A stretch of DNA of 64,000 nucleotides from assembly GCF_007859275.1 (NCBI RefSeq), contig NZ_VOHC01000001.1:62001-126000 (forward strand), given 5' to 3'. Under the pieces are notes generated by a model that saw nothing but the letters and a program-made list of their open reading frames with translations, did not search any database and was not told the origin of the DNA. The stretch is from Planomicrobium sp. CPCC 101079. GTDB lineage: Bacteria; Bacillota; Bacilli; Bacillales_A; Planococcaceae. How positions within the stretch are numbered: the first letter of the stretch is position 1; every line of letters starts with the position of its first letter. The translations under genes were made by a program, and so were the position numbers. Shown here piece after piece: positions 33,217 through 43,023 of this stretch.

Positions 33217-33245
33217 TTGATTTTAAGAAAATCGTCACCTATAAT
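33217..33245 (+). promoter_or_regulatory. Promoter of the first peptide-binding lipoprotein
   Basis: TTGATT (33217-33222), a 17-base spacer and TATAAT (33240-33245). The resulting leader is about 220 bases, AT-rich at first and then purine-rich. A small hairpin GCAGC-AGGA-GCTGC lies in it, but I recognise no riboswitch. Confidence 0.65.
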
Positions 33246-33472
33246 TGCTATATTGTTTTTAATTTTTTGTTAATTAAAAATAAGGATATGATTAACAAAT
33301 GAACGGAAAATATATCAAATTCCATCTTTTGTTCAATTTGTGAAAAAAACAGCAAGGAAGAAGAGAGGGGTTAACAGCAAAGAAAGGCCAAAAGGCAAAT
33401 TCGAAAGCTTGCAGTTGTATAACAATGGCAGCAGGAGCTGCACAAGGAAAACAAACAAACGGGGGATTGTAA

Positions 33473-35038
33473 ATGAAAAAACACTGGGTGGTTTTATTCG
33501 TGATAGTTGGTTTACTTTTTTTAGCTGCTTGTTCGAAAAGTACGATACCGGAAGGTGCAGAAAGCGCCGATGCCAATTCAGGTTCATCCGGATCGGAAGG
33601 TGCTGAACAAGAAATTATTTATGCCTCTACTTCCGATGCTGTAGGCCTTTCGCCGACTCTGACGAATGACTCTGTATCGTCGAATGTCATTACCCAAGTA
33701 TATGAAACGCTAGTGGAGAGAAATCCGGAAACGATGGAACTTGAGCCGAAGTTAGCGGAATCGGTTGAGGCGACTGATGAATTGACATGGGTTTTCAAAT
33801 TGAAAGACGGTATAAAATTCCATGACGGCACCCCGTTGAATGCTGAAGCGGTGAAATACTCGTTTGAAAAACTGATCGACCCAGCTACTGCTGCCCCGCG
33901 CGCTTCTTTACTGGAGCCGGTTGACACGATAACAGCAGTGGACGACTTAACGGTAGAAATCAAAACGAAATATCCATATGGCCCGATGCTTGCTGCTTTG
34001 TCTCACGTAAACGCGTCCATTATTTCGCCAACTGCGGATGAAAACCAGGATTTGATGAAAGATCCTGTAGGAACAGGACCATTTAAATTTGTTAGTTGGA
34101 CTACAGGAGACCAAGTCGTGCTTGAGAAAAATGAAGATTACTGGGGAGGCGCGCCTGAACTGGATAAAGTGACGTTCAAAGTGGTGCCGGAAATTTCAAC
34201 AGCCATTTCGATGCTTCAAACCGGGGAAGTGAATTTCTTGGATGCTTTGCCGACTGAACAGATTTCACGAATCGAATCAATTGAAAACATTGAAGTGACG
34301 AAAAAAGAAGCGACATCCATGAATTACTTGACGTTCAACTTCTCGAAAGAACGCAACCAAAATCCGGACTTCCGAAAAGCGATTGCCAGTGCAATAGACC
34401 GCGATGCTTTTGTGGAAAAACTGGAAGGATTAGGCGTTCGGAGCGACAGCATTCTTGGGCCGCAAGTATTCGGTTATGATCCTGCTCTCGACAAAGCGGG
34501 AACGGCATATGATCCTGAAGCAGCAAAAAAACTTGTTGAAGAAAATGGATTTGGCGACGAGCCGATCAAATTATTAACCGCCAACCGTGAAAACTTCATA
34601 TTGATGGCGGAAATCGTCCAATCCCAATTAACTGAAGCAGGATTCAATGTGGAAATTGAAATGCTGGAGTGGGCAACATTCCTTGAAACGGCACGCGCTG
34701 GCGAATTCGATATGACATTCCTTAGCTGGGCGAATGTTACAAGCGATGGTTCGGAGATGTTCTATCCGAACTTCCATTCCGATAACATCGGCACTTCAAA
34801 CCGTGCGCAGTACAACAACGCAGAATTTGATAAGGTAGTGGAAGAATCCCGCACAACCATTGAGCCTGAAGAACGGGAAAAGTTATTGAATGAAGCGAAT
34901 AAAATGATGCTTGATGATAATGCAGCAATCGTCATGTACCACGGAATGACAACATCTGCTACACCGAATTCGGTAGAAGGGCTTAAACTTGATCCAAACG
35001 GTATTTGGTATTTGAACAAAGTAACCAACAAACAATAG
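33473..35038 (+). CDS. Peptide ABC transporter substrate-binding lipoprotein 1
   Basis: 521 residues with a lipoprotein signal peptide, lipobox LAAC at residues 18-21. It belongs to the SBP_bac_5 (DppA/OppA/GsiB) family, with characteristic DGIKFHDGTPLNAEAVKYSFEKL and PVGTGPFKFVSW motifs. The ligand strand N284-Y-L-T-F-N289 keeps the usual backbone-binding pattern. It is nearly collinear with the second binding protein at 37211. It has its own promoter and terminator, so it can be made independently of the permeases. Peptide or glutathione-like ligands are likely. Confidence 0.92.
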   Translation: MKKHWVVLFVIVGLLFLAACSKSTIPEGAESADANSGSSGSEGAEQEIIYASTSDAVGLSPTLTNDSVSSNVITQVYETLVERNPETMELEPKLAESVEATDELTWVFKLKDGIKFHDGTPLNAEAVKYSFEKLIDPATAAPRASLLEPVDTITAVDDLTVEIKTKYPYGPMLAALSHVNASIISPTADENQDLMKDPVGTGPFKFVSWTTGDQVVLEKNEDYWGGAPELDKVTFKVVPEISTAISMLQTGEVNFLDALPTEQISRIESIENIEVTKKEATSMNYLTFNFSKERNQNPDFRKAIASAIDRDAFVEKLEGLGVRSDSILGPQVFGYDPALDKAGTAYDPEAAKKLVEENGFGDEPIKLLTANRENFILMAEIVQSQLTEAGFNVEIEMLEWATFLETARAGEFDMTFLSWANVTSDGSEMFYPNFHSDNIGTSNRAQYNNAEFDKVVEESRTTIEPEEREKLLNEANKMMLDDNAAIVMYHGMTTSATPNSVEGLKLDPNGIWYLNKVTNKQ

Positions 35039-35045
35039 CCTTAGA

Positions 35046-35093
35046 GAAGAACCCTGCAGCACATTCCTTATGCTGCAGGGTTCTTCTATTTTC
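35046..35093 (+). terminator. Strong terminator between binding protein 1 and the permease operon
   Basis: GAAGAACCCTGCAGCA pairs perfectly with TGCTGCAGGGTTCTTC around a nine-base loop, with T-rich flank. Confidence 0.93.
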
Positions 35094-35266
35094 CTTGCAA
35101 AATGATATGAAGCTTTTGGCAAGGAAAAATGACAAAAGATGATTTAGTGACAAATATCGCCGACGAAAAGTAAGGAATTAGACTGATTCGCAATCGGCTT
35201 GTAAATTAAAAATAAGAAAATATAACTTTTTTGAAAATTCATATAGATTTTTATATTCTCTTACTT

Positions 35267-35272
35267 TATAAT
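35267..35272 (+). promoter_or_regulatory. Possible -10 element of the permease operon
   Basis: TATAAT in an AT-rich stretch 75 bases upstream of the permease start. No good -35 is seen at 17 bases, so this is tentative. The rest of the 35094-35346 gap shows nothing else I can name, apart from a GATTAACAAATGA block shared with the leader at 33291. Confidence 0.35.
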
Positions 35273-35346
35273 CGGATTTATCAAACTATTTACTTTTGTT
35301 AAGCGAATTTAAATAATTGATTAACAAATGATACGGAGGTGGGATT

Positions 35347-36288
35347 TTGGTTTCATTAATTATTCGCCGCGCGCTTCAATTAGTCTTTTTACTTTTTGGC
35401 ATATCTTTCTTGGTCTTTTCTTCCATGTATATTGCGCCAGGGGATCCGGCGGCTATAATCGGAGGACCAACGGCAACAGAGTCGGATATTGCTGCCATCC
35501 GAGCAAACTTAGGCTTGGATGATCCGTTTCTCGCACAGTATGCAAGGTATATCGGCAACGCTATTCAGGGAGACTTTGGTTATTCCTACCAAACAACCCA
35601 ACCGGTAGCGGACGCAATCTCGGTCCGGTTTCCGAATACATTAAAGCTTGCAATCGCCAGTATGATTGTGGCGGTAATCATTGGAATCCTTACAGGACTC
35701 GTCTCGGCGTTGAAGCAAAATTCTTTGTTGGACGTCTCAGCGACTACGTTTGCTCTTGCTGGAATTTCTATTCCGAATTTCTGGTTAGGTGCATTGCTCA
35801 TCCTGGTCTTTGCAGTCAATCTTCAGTGGCTGCCAGTCGGTGGAATGTCACATCCGTTTTACACAATTGACGGCATTAAAGAATTGATTTTACCGGCAAT
35901 TACACTTGGAACAGGTTCTGCAGCGATGATTGCCCGAATGGCAAGAAGTTCAATGCTTGAAGTAATCCGCGCTGATTATGTGCGGACAGCGCGAGCTAAA
36001 GGGGTCAAAGAAAGCAGTGTCATTTGGATTCATACATTGAAAAACGCCATGATTCCGATAATTACAGTTATTGGACTGAATTTCGGTTTCCTGCTTGGCG
36101 GCACCATCATTACAGAAAAAGTTTTTGCAATCAATGGAGTTGGCCGACTAATGATCGATGCAATCGCAGCACGTGACTTTCCAATGGTTCAAGGGTCCGT
36201 CTTGCTCGTCGCTTCGTTATTCGTTCTTGTCAATTTGATCGTTGATATTATCTATACCTATATCGATCCTCGAATTAAATATGATTAA
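35347..36288 (+). CDS. Dpp/Gsi-type ABC permease, first subunit
   Basis: 313 residues from TTG 35347, five bases after GGAGGTGGG; no ATG fits. The membrane topology of six segments and the EAA-type loop RADYVRTARAKGVKESSVIWIHTLKNAMIP are typical of DppB. N-terminal IIRRALQLVFLLFGISFLVFSSMYIAPGD is the family hallmark. It forms the membrane channel with the next gene's product. The second permease starts 15 bases downstream. Confidence 0.95.
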   Translation: MVSLIIRRALQLVFLLFGISFLVFSSMYIAPGDPAAIIGGPTATESDIAAIRANLGLDDPFLAQYARYIGNAIQGDFGYSYQTTQPVADAISVRFPNTLKLAIASMIVAVIIGILTGLVSALKQNSLLDVSATTFALAGISIPNFWLGALLILVFAVNLQWLPVGGMSHPFYTIDGIKELILPAITLGTGSAAMIARMARSSMLEVIRADYVRTARAKGVKESSVIWIHTLKNAMIPIITVIGLNFGFLLGGTIITEKVFAINGVGRLMIDAIAARDFPMVQGSVLLVASLFVLVNLIVDIIYTYIDPRIKYD

Positions 36289-36303
36289 AAAGGGGGGAAT
36301 GCT

Positions 36304-37191
36304 ATGACAACGGTCGAAACAGTAAAGTTAAAAGAAAAAAAGCGGGAAAAATACATTGTCACTACATTGAAGCGCTTGTTTAAAAATAAGTTGGCCATCG
36401 TCGGACTGATCATCGTCTTGCTGCAAATCTTGATGGCAATTTTTGCACCGATGATCACAACGCATGACCCCATCAAGCAAACCTTAGCGGACAGTGAATT
36501 GCCAATGTTCAGTCCAGGGCATTGGCTTGGTACCGACAATTATGGCCGGGATGTCTGGAGCCGGATTGTATACGGGGCCCGGATTTCTCTGGTAGTAGGG
36601 AGTATAGCCGTCACACTTGGCCTGGTTGGAGGAATTATCCTTGGGATGCTGGCCGGTTACTACCGCAAGTTGGATGCAGTCATCATGCGATTTGTCGATT
36701 TGCTCTTCTCTTTCCCGGGAATCTTGCTTGCGATGCTGATCATCGCGATTCTTGGTACAAGCCTGGTGAACGTGGCAATCGCTATCAGCATCTGGTCGAT
36801 TCCGACATGTGCGCGTATTGTCCGCGGTTCGGTTCTTTCTATTAAAGAGAAGGAATACATCATGGCAATGCGTTCGATGGGTGCTTCTGACTTACGGATC
36901 ATGGTCCGGCATATCTTGCCGAATGCCTCCGCTCCAATTATCGTATTTGCAACAATGCGGATGGCAACAGCCATTCTTTCAACTGCTTCACTTAGTTACT
37001 TGGGCCTCGGAGCCCAGCCGCCGACACCGGAATGGGGCGCAATGATTTCACAAGGGCAAGCGTTCATGTGGTCATCGCCGCATTTGACGATTGTTCCCGG
37101 CATCGCCATCATGCTGACAGTATTTGCATTCAACGTCCTGGGCGATGGGTTGCGGGACGCACTTGATCCAAACATGGATTTACAAGACTAA
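36304..37191 (+). CDS. Dpp/Gsi-type ABC permease, second subunit
   Basis: 295 residues from ATG 36304 after AAGGGGGGAATGCT. DppC family: the N-terminal cytoplasmic segment precedes LFKNKLAIVGLIIVLL, then GTDNYGRDVWSRIVYGARISL, and the EAA loop EYIMAMRSMGASDLRIMVRHILPNA. Partner of the preceding permease. The second binding protein follows 19 bases downstream, which ties that binding protein to this transporter. Confidence 0.95.
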   Translation: MTTVETVKLKEKKREKYIVTTLKRLFKNKLAIVGLIIVLLQILMAIFAPMITTHDPIKQTLADSELPMFSPGHWLGTDNYGRDVWSRIVYGARISLVVGSIAVTLGLVGGIILGMLAGYYRKLDAVIMRFVDLLFSFPGILLAMLIIAILGTSLVNVAIAISIWSIPTCARIVRGSVLSIKEKEYIMAMRSMGASDLRIMVRHILPNASAPIIVFATMRMATAILSTASLSYLGLGAQPPTPEWGAMISQGQAFMWSSPHLTIVPGIAIMLTVFAFNVLGDGLRDALDPNMDLQD

Positions 37192-37210
37192 AACATATGG
37201 GGGAATATTG

Positions 37211-38773
37211 ATGAAGAAATATTGGTTGGTTTTCTTAGCGGTACTCGGCATGATTCTTTTAAGCGCATGTTCACAAAGTACGATTCCTGAAGGAGCCGAA
37301 ACTTCTGATACAGGTTCTTCAAGCTCTTCAGCACCAGCAGAAGGGCAAGAAGTCATCTATGCATCAACCACAGATGCTGTCGGACTTTCTCCGATTCTAA
37401 CAAACGACTCAGTTTCTTCCAGCGTCATCGGCCAAGTATATGAAACATTATTCGAACGCGATCCTGAAACCTTGGAACTTGTACCGAAGCTTGCTGAGTC
37501 TTATGAAAATCCGGATGAGTTAACTTGGACAATCAAATTAAGAGAAGGCGTTACTTTCCAAGATGGAACTCCTTTCAATGCAGAAGCGGTCAAATATACA
37601 TTTGATAAATTGCGTGACCCCGCAACTGCAGCACCTCGCGCTTCTTTGCTGGAGCCAGTGGAAGAAATCACGGCTGTAGATGATACGACTGTGGAAATCA
37701 AAACAAAATATCCATACGGTTCAATGATTGCTGCTTTGTCTCACTCAAATGCTTCGATCGTTTCTCCGACTGCTGATGAGAAGCAAGATTTGATGAAAGA
37801 ACCGGTAGGAACAGGGCCATTCAAGTTCGTCAGCTGGTCAACGGGCGATCAAATCGTCCTTGAAAAGAACGAAGATTACTGGGGCGGCGCGCCTGCTTTA
37901 AGCAAAGTAACATTCAAAGTTGTTCCTGAAACTTCAACTGCCATCTCAATGCTGCAAACTGGAGAAGTCAACTTCTTAGATGCACTTCCGGGAGAGCAAT
38001 TGTCACGAATTGAAGCAATTGAAAATGTCGAAGTGACAAAACAGGAAGGAACGCCGGTTTACTGGTTATCGCCTAACCATAATACTGAACGCGGCCAAAA
38101 TCCTGAATTCCGCAAAGCCATCGCGGCGGCTGTAGACCGCGACGCAATCGTTGAACAATTGAACGGTTTAGGTGTAAGAAACGACAGCATCATTGGACCT
38201 AAAGTATTTGGATACAGCGAAGCTGCCGCTAATGGTGCAACTGCTTACGATCCGGAAGCTGCGAAACAAATGGTTGAAGAAAATGGATTTGGCGACGAGC
38301 CGATCAAATTGCTTGCAGCTAACCGCGGTACGTTTGTCCAGATGGCTGAAATTGTTCAATCACAATTAACGGAAGCTGGATTTGATGTGCAAATTGAAAC
38401 AATGGAGTGGGCGACTTTCCTGGATACAGCACGCGCTGGAGATTATGACCTCACTTTCTTGAGCTGGTCGAACGTAACGGGTGATGGTTCTGAGATGCTT
38501 TACCCGAACTTCCATTCAGATAACGTCGGAGTTTCGAATATGTCCCAGTACAACAACCCTGAATTCGATAAATTGGTTGAACAATCACGTACAACTGTAG
38601 ATCAAGCAGAACGTGAAAAATTCCTGAACGAAGCAAACGAATTATTGCTTAACGAAGATGTTGGAGTTGTTATGTATCACGGTGTAGTAACTTCTGCCAC
38701 TGACGAATCAATCAAAGGCTTGCAAATGGATCCGAATGGCCAATGGAGCCTATATAACGTAACTAGAGAGTAG
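37211..38773 (+). CDS. Peptide ABC transporter substrate-binding lipoprotein 2
   Basis: 520 residues from ATG 37211 after ATGGGGGAATATTG; an in-frame codon within the permease is rejected. Lipobox LSAC. It is a close paralogue of binding protein 1 over the whole length, sharing the STIPEGAE start of the mature protein and long identical blocks. The peptide-contact strand differs: Y284-W-L-S-P-N289 in place of N-Y-L-T-F-N. This suggests a different ligand delivered to the same permease. It lies between the permease and ATPase genes. Confidence 0.93.
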   Translation: MKKYWLVFLAVLGMILLSACSQSTIPEGAETSDTGSSSSSAPAEGQEVIYASTTDAVGLSPILTNDSVSSSVIGQVYETLFERDPETLELVPKLAESYENPDELTWTIKLREGVTFQDGTPFNAEAVKYTFDKLRDPATAAPRASLLEPVEEITAVDDTTVEIKTKYPYGSMIAALSHSNASIVSPTADEKQDLMKEPVGTGPFKFVSWSTGDQIVLEKNEDYWGGAPALSKVTFKVVPETSTAISMLQTGEVNFLDALPGEQLSRIEAIENVEVTKQEGTPVYWLSPNHNTERGQNPEFRKAIAAAVDRDAIVEQLNGLGVRNDSIIGPKVFGYSEAAANGATAYDPEAAKQMVEENGFGDEPIKLLAANRGTFVQMAEIVQSQLTEAGFDVQIETMEWATFLDTARAGDYDLTFLSWSNVTGDGSEMLYPNFHSDNVGVSNMSQYNNPEFDKLVEQSRTTVDQAEREKFLNEANELLLNEDVGVVMYHGVVTSATDESIKGLQMDPNGQWSLYNVTRE

Positions 38774-38781
38774 GGAAGAAT

Positions 38782-39795
38782 ATGGCAGAGACATTACTTG
38801 AAGTGAAAAATTTGGTGACGTCGTTTCGTACAGCGGAGGGTTCATTGCAAGCGGTTAAAGATGTCTCTTTTCATGTTGATAAAGGAGAAACGCTTTGCAT
38901 CGTTGGAGAATCGGGTTGCGGGAAAAGCATTACCTCTTTATCCATCATGCGTTTGCTGGCGTCGAATGGCGTAATTGAAAGCGGAGAGATTCTGTTGAAT
39001 AACGAACCTCTCCAAAAGCTTTCAAATGAACAAATGCGCAAACTCCGCGGCAACAAAATGTCGATGATTTTCCAAGAGCCGATGACTGCATTGAATCCGG
39101 TATTAACAATCGGCTATCAACTTAGAGAGCCATTGCTCTTGCATCATCAGGTATCAAAAGCGGAAGCATCAAAACAAAGCATCGAACTTCTCCGGCAAGT
39201 AGGAATTCCAAATCCGGAAAAAAGATTGAACCAATATCCGCATGAACTGAGCGGGGGGATGCGCCAGCGGGTCATGATCGCTATGGCCCTGGCTTGCCAT
39301 CCAAGCTTATTAATAGCGGATGAGCCTACCACGGCACTTGACGTGACCATTCAAGCGCAAATTCTGGATTTGATCAATGACTTAAAAGAAAAGCTGAATA
39401 TGGGCGTACTTATGATCACACATGATATGGGAGTAGTTGCCGAAGTCGCCAACCGGGTAATGGTCATGTACGCGGGAAAGAAAATTGAAGAAGGTCCTGT
39501 AGAAGAGATTTTCAATAATCCGCAGCACCCGTACACAATTGGTTTGCTGAATTCAGTGCCTAATGTAGATGATCCGGATTTTGAACTTGAACCGATTCCA
39601 GGAAATATGCCCGGATTAAACGAACAAATTCCTGGATGCCGATTCCATCCGCGTTGTAAATTTGCAATGGAGAAGTGCAAAGTTCAAGAGCCGCCACAAT
39701 TTACTGTATCAAAAGGACATTCTGCGAGTTGCTGGCTTGCTGAAGGGGAGGCCGAGAAAAATGGAAACAACGGTAAAATCGCCATCCAAGCCTGA
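38782..39795 (+). CDS. Dpp-type ABC ATPase, first subunit
   Basis: 337 residues. Walker A GESGCGKSI, ABC signature LSGGMRQRVMIAMALA and Walker B LLIADEPTTALDVT are present. The C-terminal oligopeptide/dipeptide transporter extension has the cysteine pattern for an Fe-S cluster or zinc site (PGCRFHPRC, then MEKC, then SC), as in DppD. It starts eight bases after binding protein 2 with AGGGAAGAAT upstream. Its stop lies 35 bases inside the second ATPase gene. Confidence 0.95.
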   Translation: MAETLLEVKNLVTSFRTAEGSLQAVKDVSFHVDKGETLCIVGESGCGKSITSLSIMRLLASNGVIESGEILLNNEPLQKLSNEQMRKLRGNKMSMIFQEPMTALNPVLTIGYQLREPLLLHHQVSKAEASKQSIELLRQVGIPNPEKRLNQYPHELSGGMRQRVMIAMALACHPSLLIADEPTTALDVTIQAQILDLINDLKEKLNMGVLMITHDMGVVAEVANRVMVMYAGKKIEEGPVEEIFNNPQHPYTIGLLNSVPNVDDPDFELEPIPGNMPGLNEQIPGCRFHPRCKFAMEKCKVQEPPQFTVSKGHSASCWLAEGEAEKNGNNGKIAIQA

Positions 39796-40765
39796 AGTTT
39801 TATTAGAATTGAATGGAGTAAAAAAATATTTCCCAATCAAAGGCGGCGTTTTAAAACGGGTCCAAGGCAATGTGAAAGCTGTCGAATCGGTGTCCTTGAA
39901 ACTGTATAAAGGTGAAAGCCTGGGTGTTGTCGGCGAGTCCGGCTGTGGAAAGTCTACTCTTGGGCGAACGATTCTTGGGCTTGAAGAGCTGACGGACGGA
40001 AAGATTAAATTCAACAACGAAGAAATTCAGGATTTGAAGCGCAAAGAGAAAAAGAAATTTGTAAAAGAGATGCAAATGATTTTCCAAGATCCATACGCTT
40101 CGCTCAACCCAAGACAGCGTGTAGGCCATGCACTAGATGAAGTGTTCAAAATGCATACGGACTTATCTGCGCAAGAGCGGAAAAATGCAGTTGTAGATTT
40201 ATTGAAAGAAGTAGGGTTGAAAGCAGAGCATTATGACCGCTACCCGCATGAATTCAGCGGCGGTCAGCGGCAGCGGATTGGCATTGCAAGAGCAATTGCC
40301 CTAAACCCTCAATTTATCATTTGCGATGAAGCCGTATCGGCACTGGACGTATCGGTCCAAGCACAAGTCTTAAAATTGCTGAAAGCTTTACAGAAAAAAT
40401 ACAATTTGTCTTATCTATTCATTTCCCATGATTTGGGCGTAATTCGTTATTTTTGTGATAGAGTATTGGTGATGTATTTAGGGCATACGGTGGAAATGAG
40501 CGATGTCTCGAGAATTTTCAACAACCCGCTTCATCCATATACGAGAGCCTTGTTATCCGCTATACCAAGACCGAATATGAATGCGAAAAGAGAACGGATC
40601 CGTTTGGTCGGCGATATGCCGAACCCGTCAAATCCCCCAAGCGGCTGCGTATTTCACACACGCTGCCCAATGGCACAGGAAGTTTGCAAAGTCGACAGAC
40701 CTGAATTCATTGAACATGAAGAAGGCCACTTCGCGGCATGCCATTTTGCTGGCGTTAAACTCTGA
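39761..40765 (+). CDS. Dpp-type ABC ATPase, second subunit
   Basis: 334 residues from ATG 39761, preceded by AAGGGGAGGCCGAG. Walker A GESGCGKST, signature FSGGQRQRIGIARAIA, Walker B FIICDEAVSALDVS and a C-terminal cysteine-bearing extension (PPSGCVFHTRCPMAQEVC) typical of DppF. It overlaps the preceding gene by 35 bases, so the two ATPases are coupled. Together they power the permease pair at 35347-37191. Confidence 0.95.
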   Translation: METTVKSPSKPEVLLELNGVKKYFPIKGGVLKRVQGNVKAVESVSLKLYKGESLGVVGESGCGKSTLGRTILGLEELTDGKIKFNNEEIQDLKRKEKKKFVKEMQMIFQDPYASLNPRQRVGHALDEVFKMHTDLSAQERKNAVVDLLKEVGLKAEHYDRYPHEFSGGQRQRIGIARAIALNPQFIICDEAVSALDVSVQAQVLKLLKALQKKYNLSYLFISHDLGVIRYFCDRVLVMYLGHTVEMSDVSRIFNNPLHPYTRALLSAIPRPNMNAKRERIRLVGDMPNPSNPPSGCVFHTRCPMAQEVCKVDRPEFIEHEEGHFAACHFAGVKL

Positions 40766-40825
40766 GCCGGGTGCAGGGGGAACTCTCCTGCAGCTGGCTC
40801 TTATCATGATACTGGAGGAATTTTA

Positions 40826-42430
40826 ATGGATTACTTACAACATCCGTTTAAATCAAAACGGCACACGGTATTTTCAAAAAAAGGAATGGTGGCAACATCC
40901 CAGCCTTTAGCGGCGCAAGCGGGAATCGAAGTGATGCGAAATGGCGGAAACGCCATTGACGCAGCGATTGCCACTGCAGCAGCGTTAACAGTAGTGGAAC
41001 CAACATCGAACGGCATTGGAGGAGACGCATTTGCGCTTGTATGGGTAAAAGACAAGCTTCATGGCTTGAACAGTTCAGGTCCTGCCCCGCAAAGTATTTC
41101 TCCAGAAGCGGTAAAAGCGCTTGGCCATGAAAAAATGCCCGTGCATGGTGTAGTTCCAATCACAGTTCCTGGAGCACCTGCTGCATGGGCTGAACTGTCA
41201 CGCAAATTCGGAAAGCTGCCGCTTGCAGAAGCATTGAAACCGGCCATCCGATACGCGGAAGAAGGGTATCCATTAACGCCGATTCTAGGGAAATACTGGA
41301 AACTGGCATACGAAAAGTTTAAATCTTCGTTTACTGCAGAAGAGTATCAAGCGTGGTTTGATACATTCGCTCCAAATGGCAAAGCGCCTGAAATTGGAGA
41401 AATGTGGTCTTCTCCCGGGCACGCCTCTACCTTAAGGGAAATTGGAGAAACTGATGCCCGTTCATTTTATGAAGGAGCGCTTGCAGAAAAAATTGCGGAT
41501 CATGTGCAAAAACACAACGGATTTTTATCAAAAGAAGACCTTGCAGCTTATCAGCCAGAATGGGTAGAGCCAGTCTCAGCCAATTACCGAGGCTATGATG
41601 TATGGGAAATTCCGCCAAACGGGCAAGGCATGATCGCATTAATGGCGCTTAACATTTTCAAAAACTTGAACGAACCTAAATGGCAATCTGCCGAAACATA
41701 TCACGAACAAATCGAAGCGATGAAACTGGCGTTTACAGACGGCAAGGAATTTATCACAGAGCCGGCGGAAATGCCGGTAAGCACAGAACATTTGCTTTCT
41801 GATGACTATGCGAAAAAACGTGCGGAAACGATTGGAACTACAGCTTCCCTTCCAGAACCCTATGATTTGCCGAAAGGCGGAACGGTGTATTTAGCCGCTG
41901 CTGATGAAGAAGGAAATATGATTTCTTATATCCAAAGCAATTATATGGGCTTTGGTTCTGGAATCGTCATTCCTGGAACAGGAATCGGCTTGCAAAACCG
42001 CGGTGCAGATTTCTCGCTCGAAGAAGGGCATCCAAACGTTCTCAGAGGCGGAAAGCGCACATACCATACAATCATTCCAGGATTTTTGACGAAAGACGGA
42101 AAAGCTGTTGGGCCGTTTGGCGTCATGGGCGGCTATATGCAGCCTCAAGGACATTTCCAAGTAGTGACCAATACCATCGATTACTTGCTGAATCCGCAAG
42201 CCGCGCTCGATGCACCAAGATGGCAGTGGATGGAAGGAAAAACAATATTGCTCGAACCCCATTTCCCGAATTATTTGGCCCAGTCGTTGGCCCGGAAAGG
42301 CCACCAAATCCAAGTGGCAACAGACGGCGGAGCGTTCGGCCGCGGCCAAATCATTTGGAGAAACCCGGAAACGGGCGTATTATCAGGCGGCACTGAATCA
42401 CGTACGGACGGAGCAGTAGCTGTTTGGTAA
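40826..42430 (+). CDS. ywrD: Gamma-glutamyltransferase family protein, cytoplasmic (YwrD-like)
   Basis: 534 residues from ATG 40826, after CTGGAGGAATTTTA. It begins without a signal peptide. Family blocks are MVATSQPLAAQAGIEVMRNG, the autoprocessing threonine T353 (KGGTVYLAAAD, the Ntn-hydrolase nucleophile) and the C-terminal GVMGGYMQPQGHFQV. Absence of a leader predicts cytosolic hydrolysis of imported gamma-glutamyl compounds, unlike secreted GGT. The position behind a complete peptide ABC transporter fits that. B. subtilis YwrD is a similarly leaderless relative. Confidence 0.9.
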   Translation: MDYLQHPFKSKRHTVFSKKGMVATSQPLAAQAGIEVMRNGGNAIDAAIATAAALTVVEPTSNGIGGDAFALVWVKDKLHGLNSSGPAPQSISPEAVKALGHEKMPVHGVVPITVPGAPAAWAELSRKFGKLPLAEALKPAIRYAEEGYPLTPILGKYWKLAYEKFKSSFTAEEYQAWFDTFAPNGKAPEIGEMWSSPGHASTLREIGETDARSFYEGALAEKIADHVQKHNGFLSKEDLAAYQPEWVEPVSANYRGYDVWEIPPNGQGMIALMALNIFKNLNEPKWQSAETYHEQIEAMKLAFTDGKEFITEPAEMPVSTEHLLSDDYAKKRAETIGTTASLPEPYDLPKGGTVYLAAADEEGNMISYIQSNYMGFGSGIVIPGTGIGLQNRGADFSLEEGHPNVLRGGKRTYHTIIPGFLTKDGKAVGPFGVMGGYMQPQGHFQVVTNTIDYLLNPQAALDAPRWQWMEGKTILLEPHFPNYLAQSLARKGHQIQVATDGGAFGRGQIIWRNPETGVLSGGTESRTDGAVAVW

Positions 42431-43023
42431 GTGAAGGCAAAACGCGAGGAAAGGGAAGCGGAGTTTCAGGCCTGAAAACGAATGCCGACATTTTTGCCGC
42501 CTTTTTCCGTATCGGTATTTTGGGGTTTGGAGGAGGTCCTTCCTCTATTCCGCTTTTTCATCGCGAAGCCGTAAAAAAATACAAATGGATGACGGATGAC
42601 GAATTCGGTGATACGTTGGCCCTGGGAAACACTATGCCAGGCCCGATTGCGACAAAGATGGCCGGCTATATCGGCTATCGGGTCAATGGAATCACCGGAA
42701 GCCTTGTCGCTTTGCTGGCATCAGTCGTTCCGACAGTCCTCTTGATGATTTTGTTGCTTGGCATGCTTCAGCAGTTCAAAGATCTGGAATGGGTCAATAA
42801 TATGTCGGCAGCTGTTGTGCCAGTTGTAGGAGTCATGCTAGCGGTGATGACATGGGACTTCCTGAAAAAATCCGGCGAGTCGTTAGGTTGGAAGCGGGCA
42901 GTGGTGTTAACCATTGTATTCGCTATCTTACTTGAAGTGCTTCACATCCACCCAGCGGTATTGATAATCGGAATTTTGGTTATTGTCTTGTTGCCGTTCA
43001 AGAAGAGGGGGGGAACAACGTGA
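42424..43023 (+). CDS. Chromate transporter, half-size subunit 1 (YwrB-like)
   Basis: 199 residues from TTG 42424, which overlaps the gamma-glutamyltransferase stop; GGAG lies about ten bases upstream. Start is uncertain, as the first 17 residues are low-similarity and a purine-rich AGGAAAGGGAAG lies inside them. The ChrA core motifs FGGGPSSIPLFHREAV and LGNTMPGPIATKMAGYIGY are clear. This is one half of a split CHR transporter. The substrate may be chromate/sulfate-like oxyanions, but the link to a peptide operon is unexplained. Confidence 0.85.
   Translation: MVSEGKTRGKGSGVSGLKTNADIFAAFFRIGILGFGGGPSSIPLFHREAVKKYKWMTDDEFGDTLALGNTMPGPIATKMAGYIGYRVNGITGSLVALLASVVPTVLLMILLLGMLQQFKDLEWVNNMSAAVVPVVGVMLAVMTWDFLKKSGESLGWKRAVVLTIVFAILLEVLHIHPAVLIIGILVIVLLPFKKRGGTT

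Noticed and set aside
33340-33606. 88-residue open frame before the first binding protein
   Set aside because: It runs into the lipoprotein gene in another frame, has no good ribosome site, and its composition reflects the purine-rich leader.
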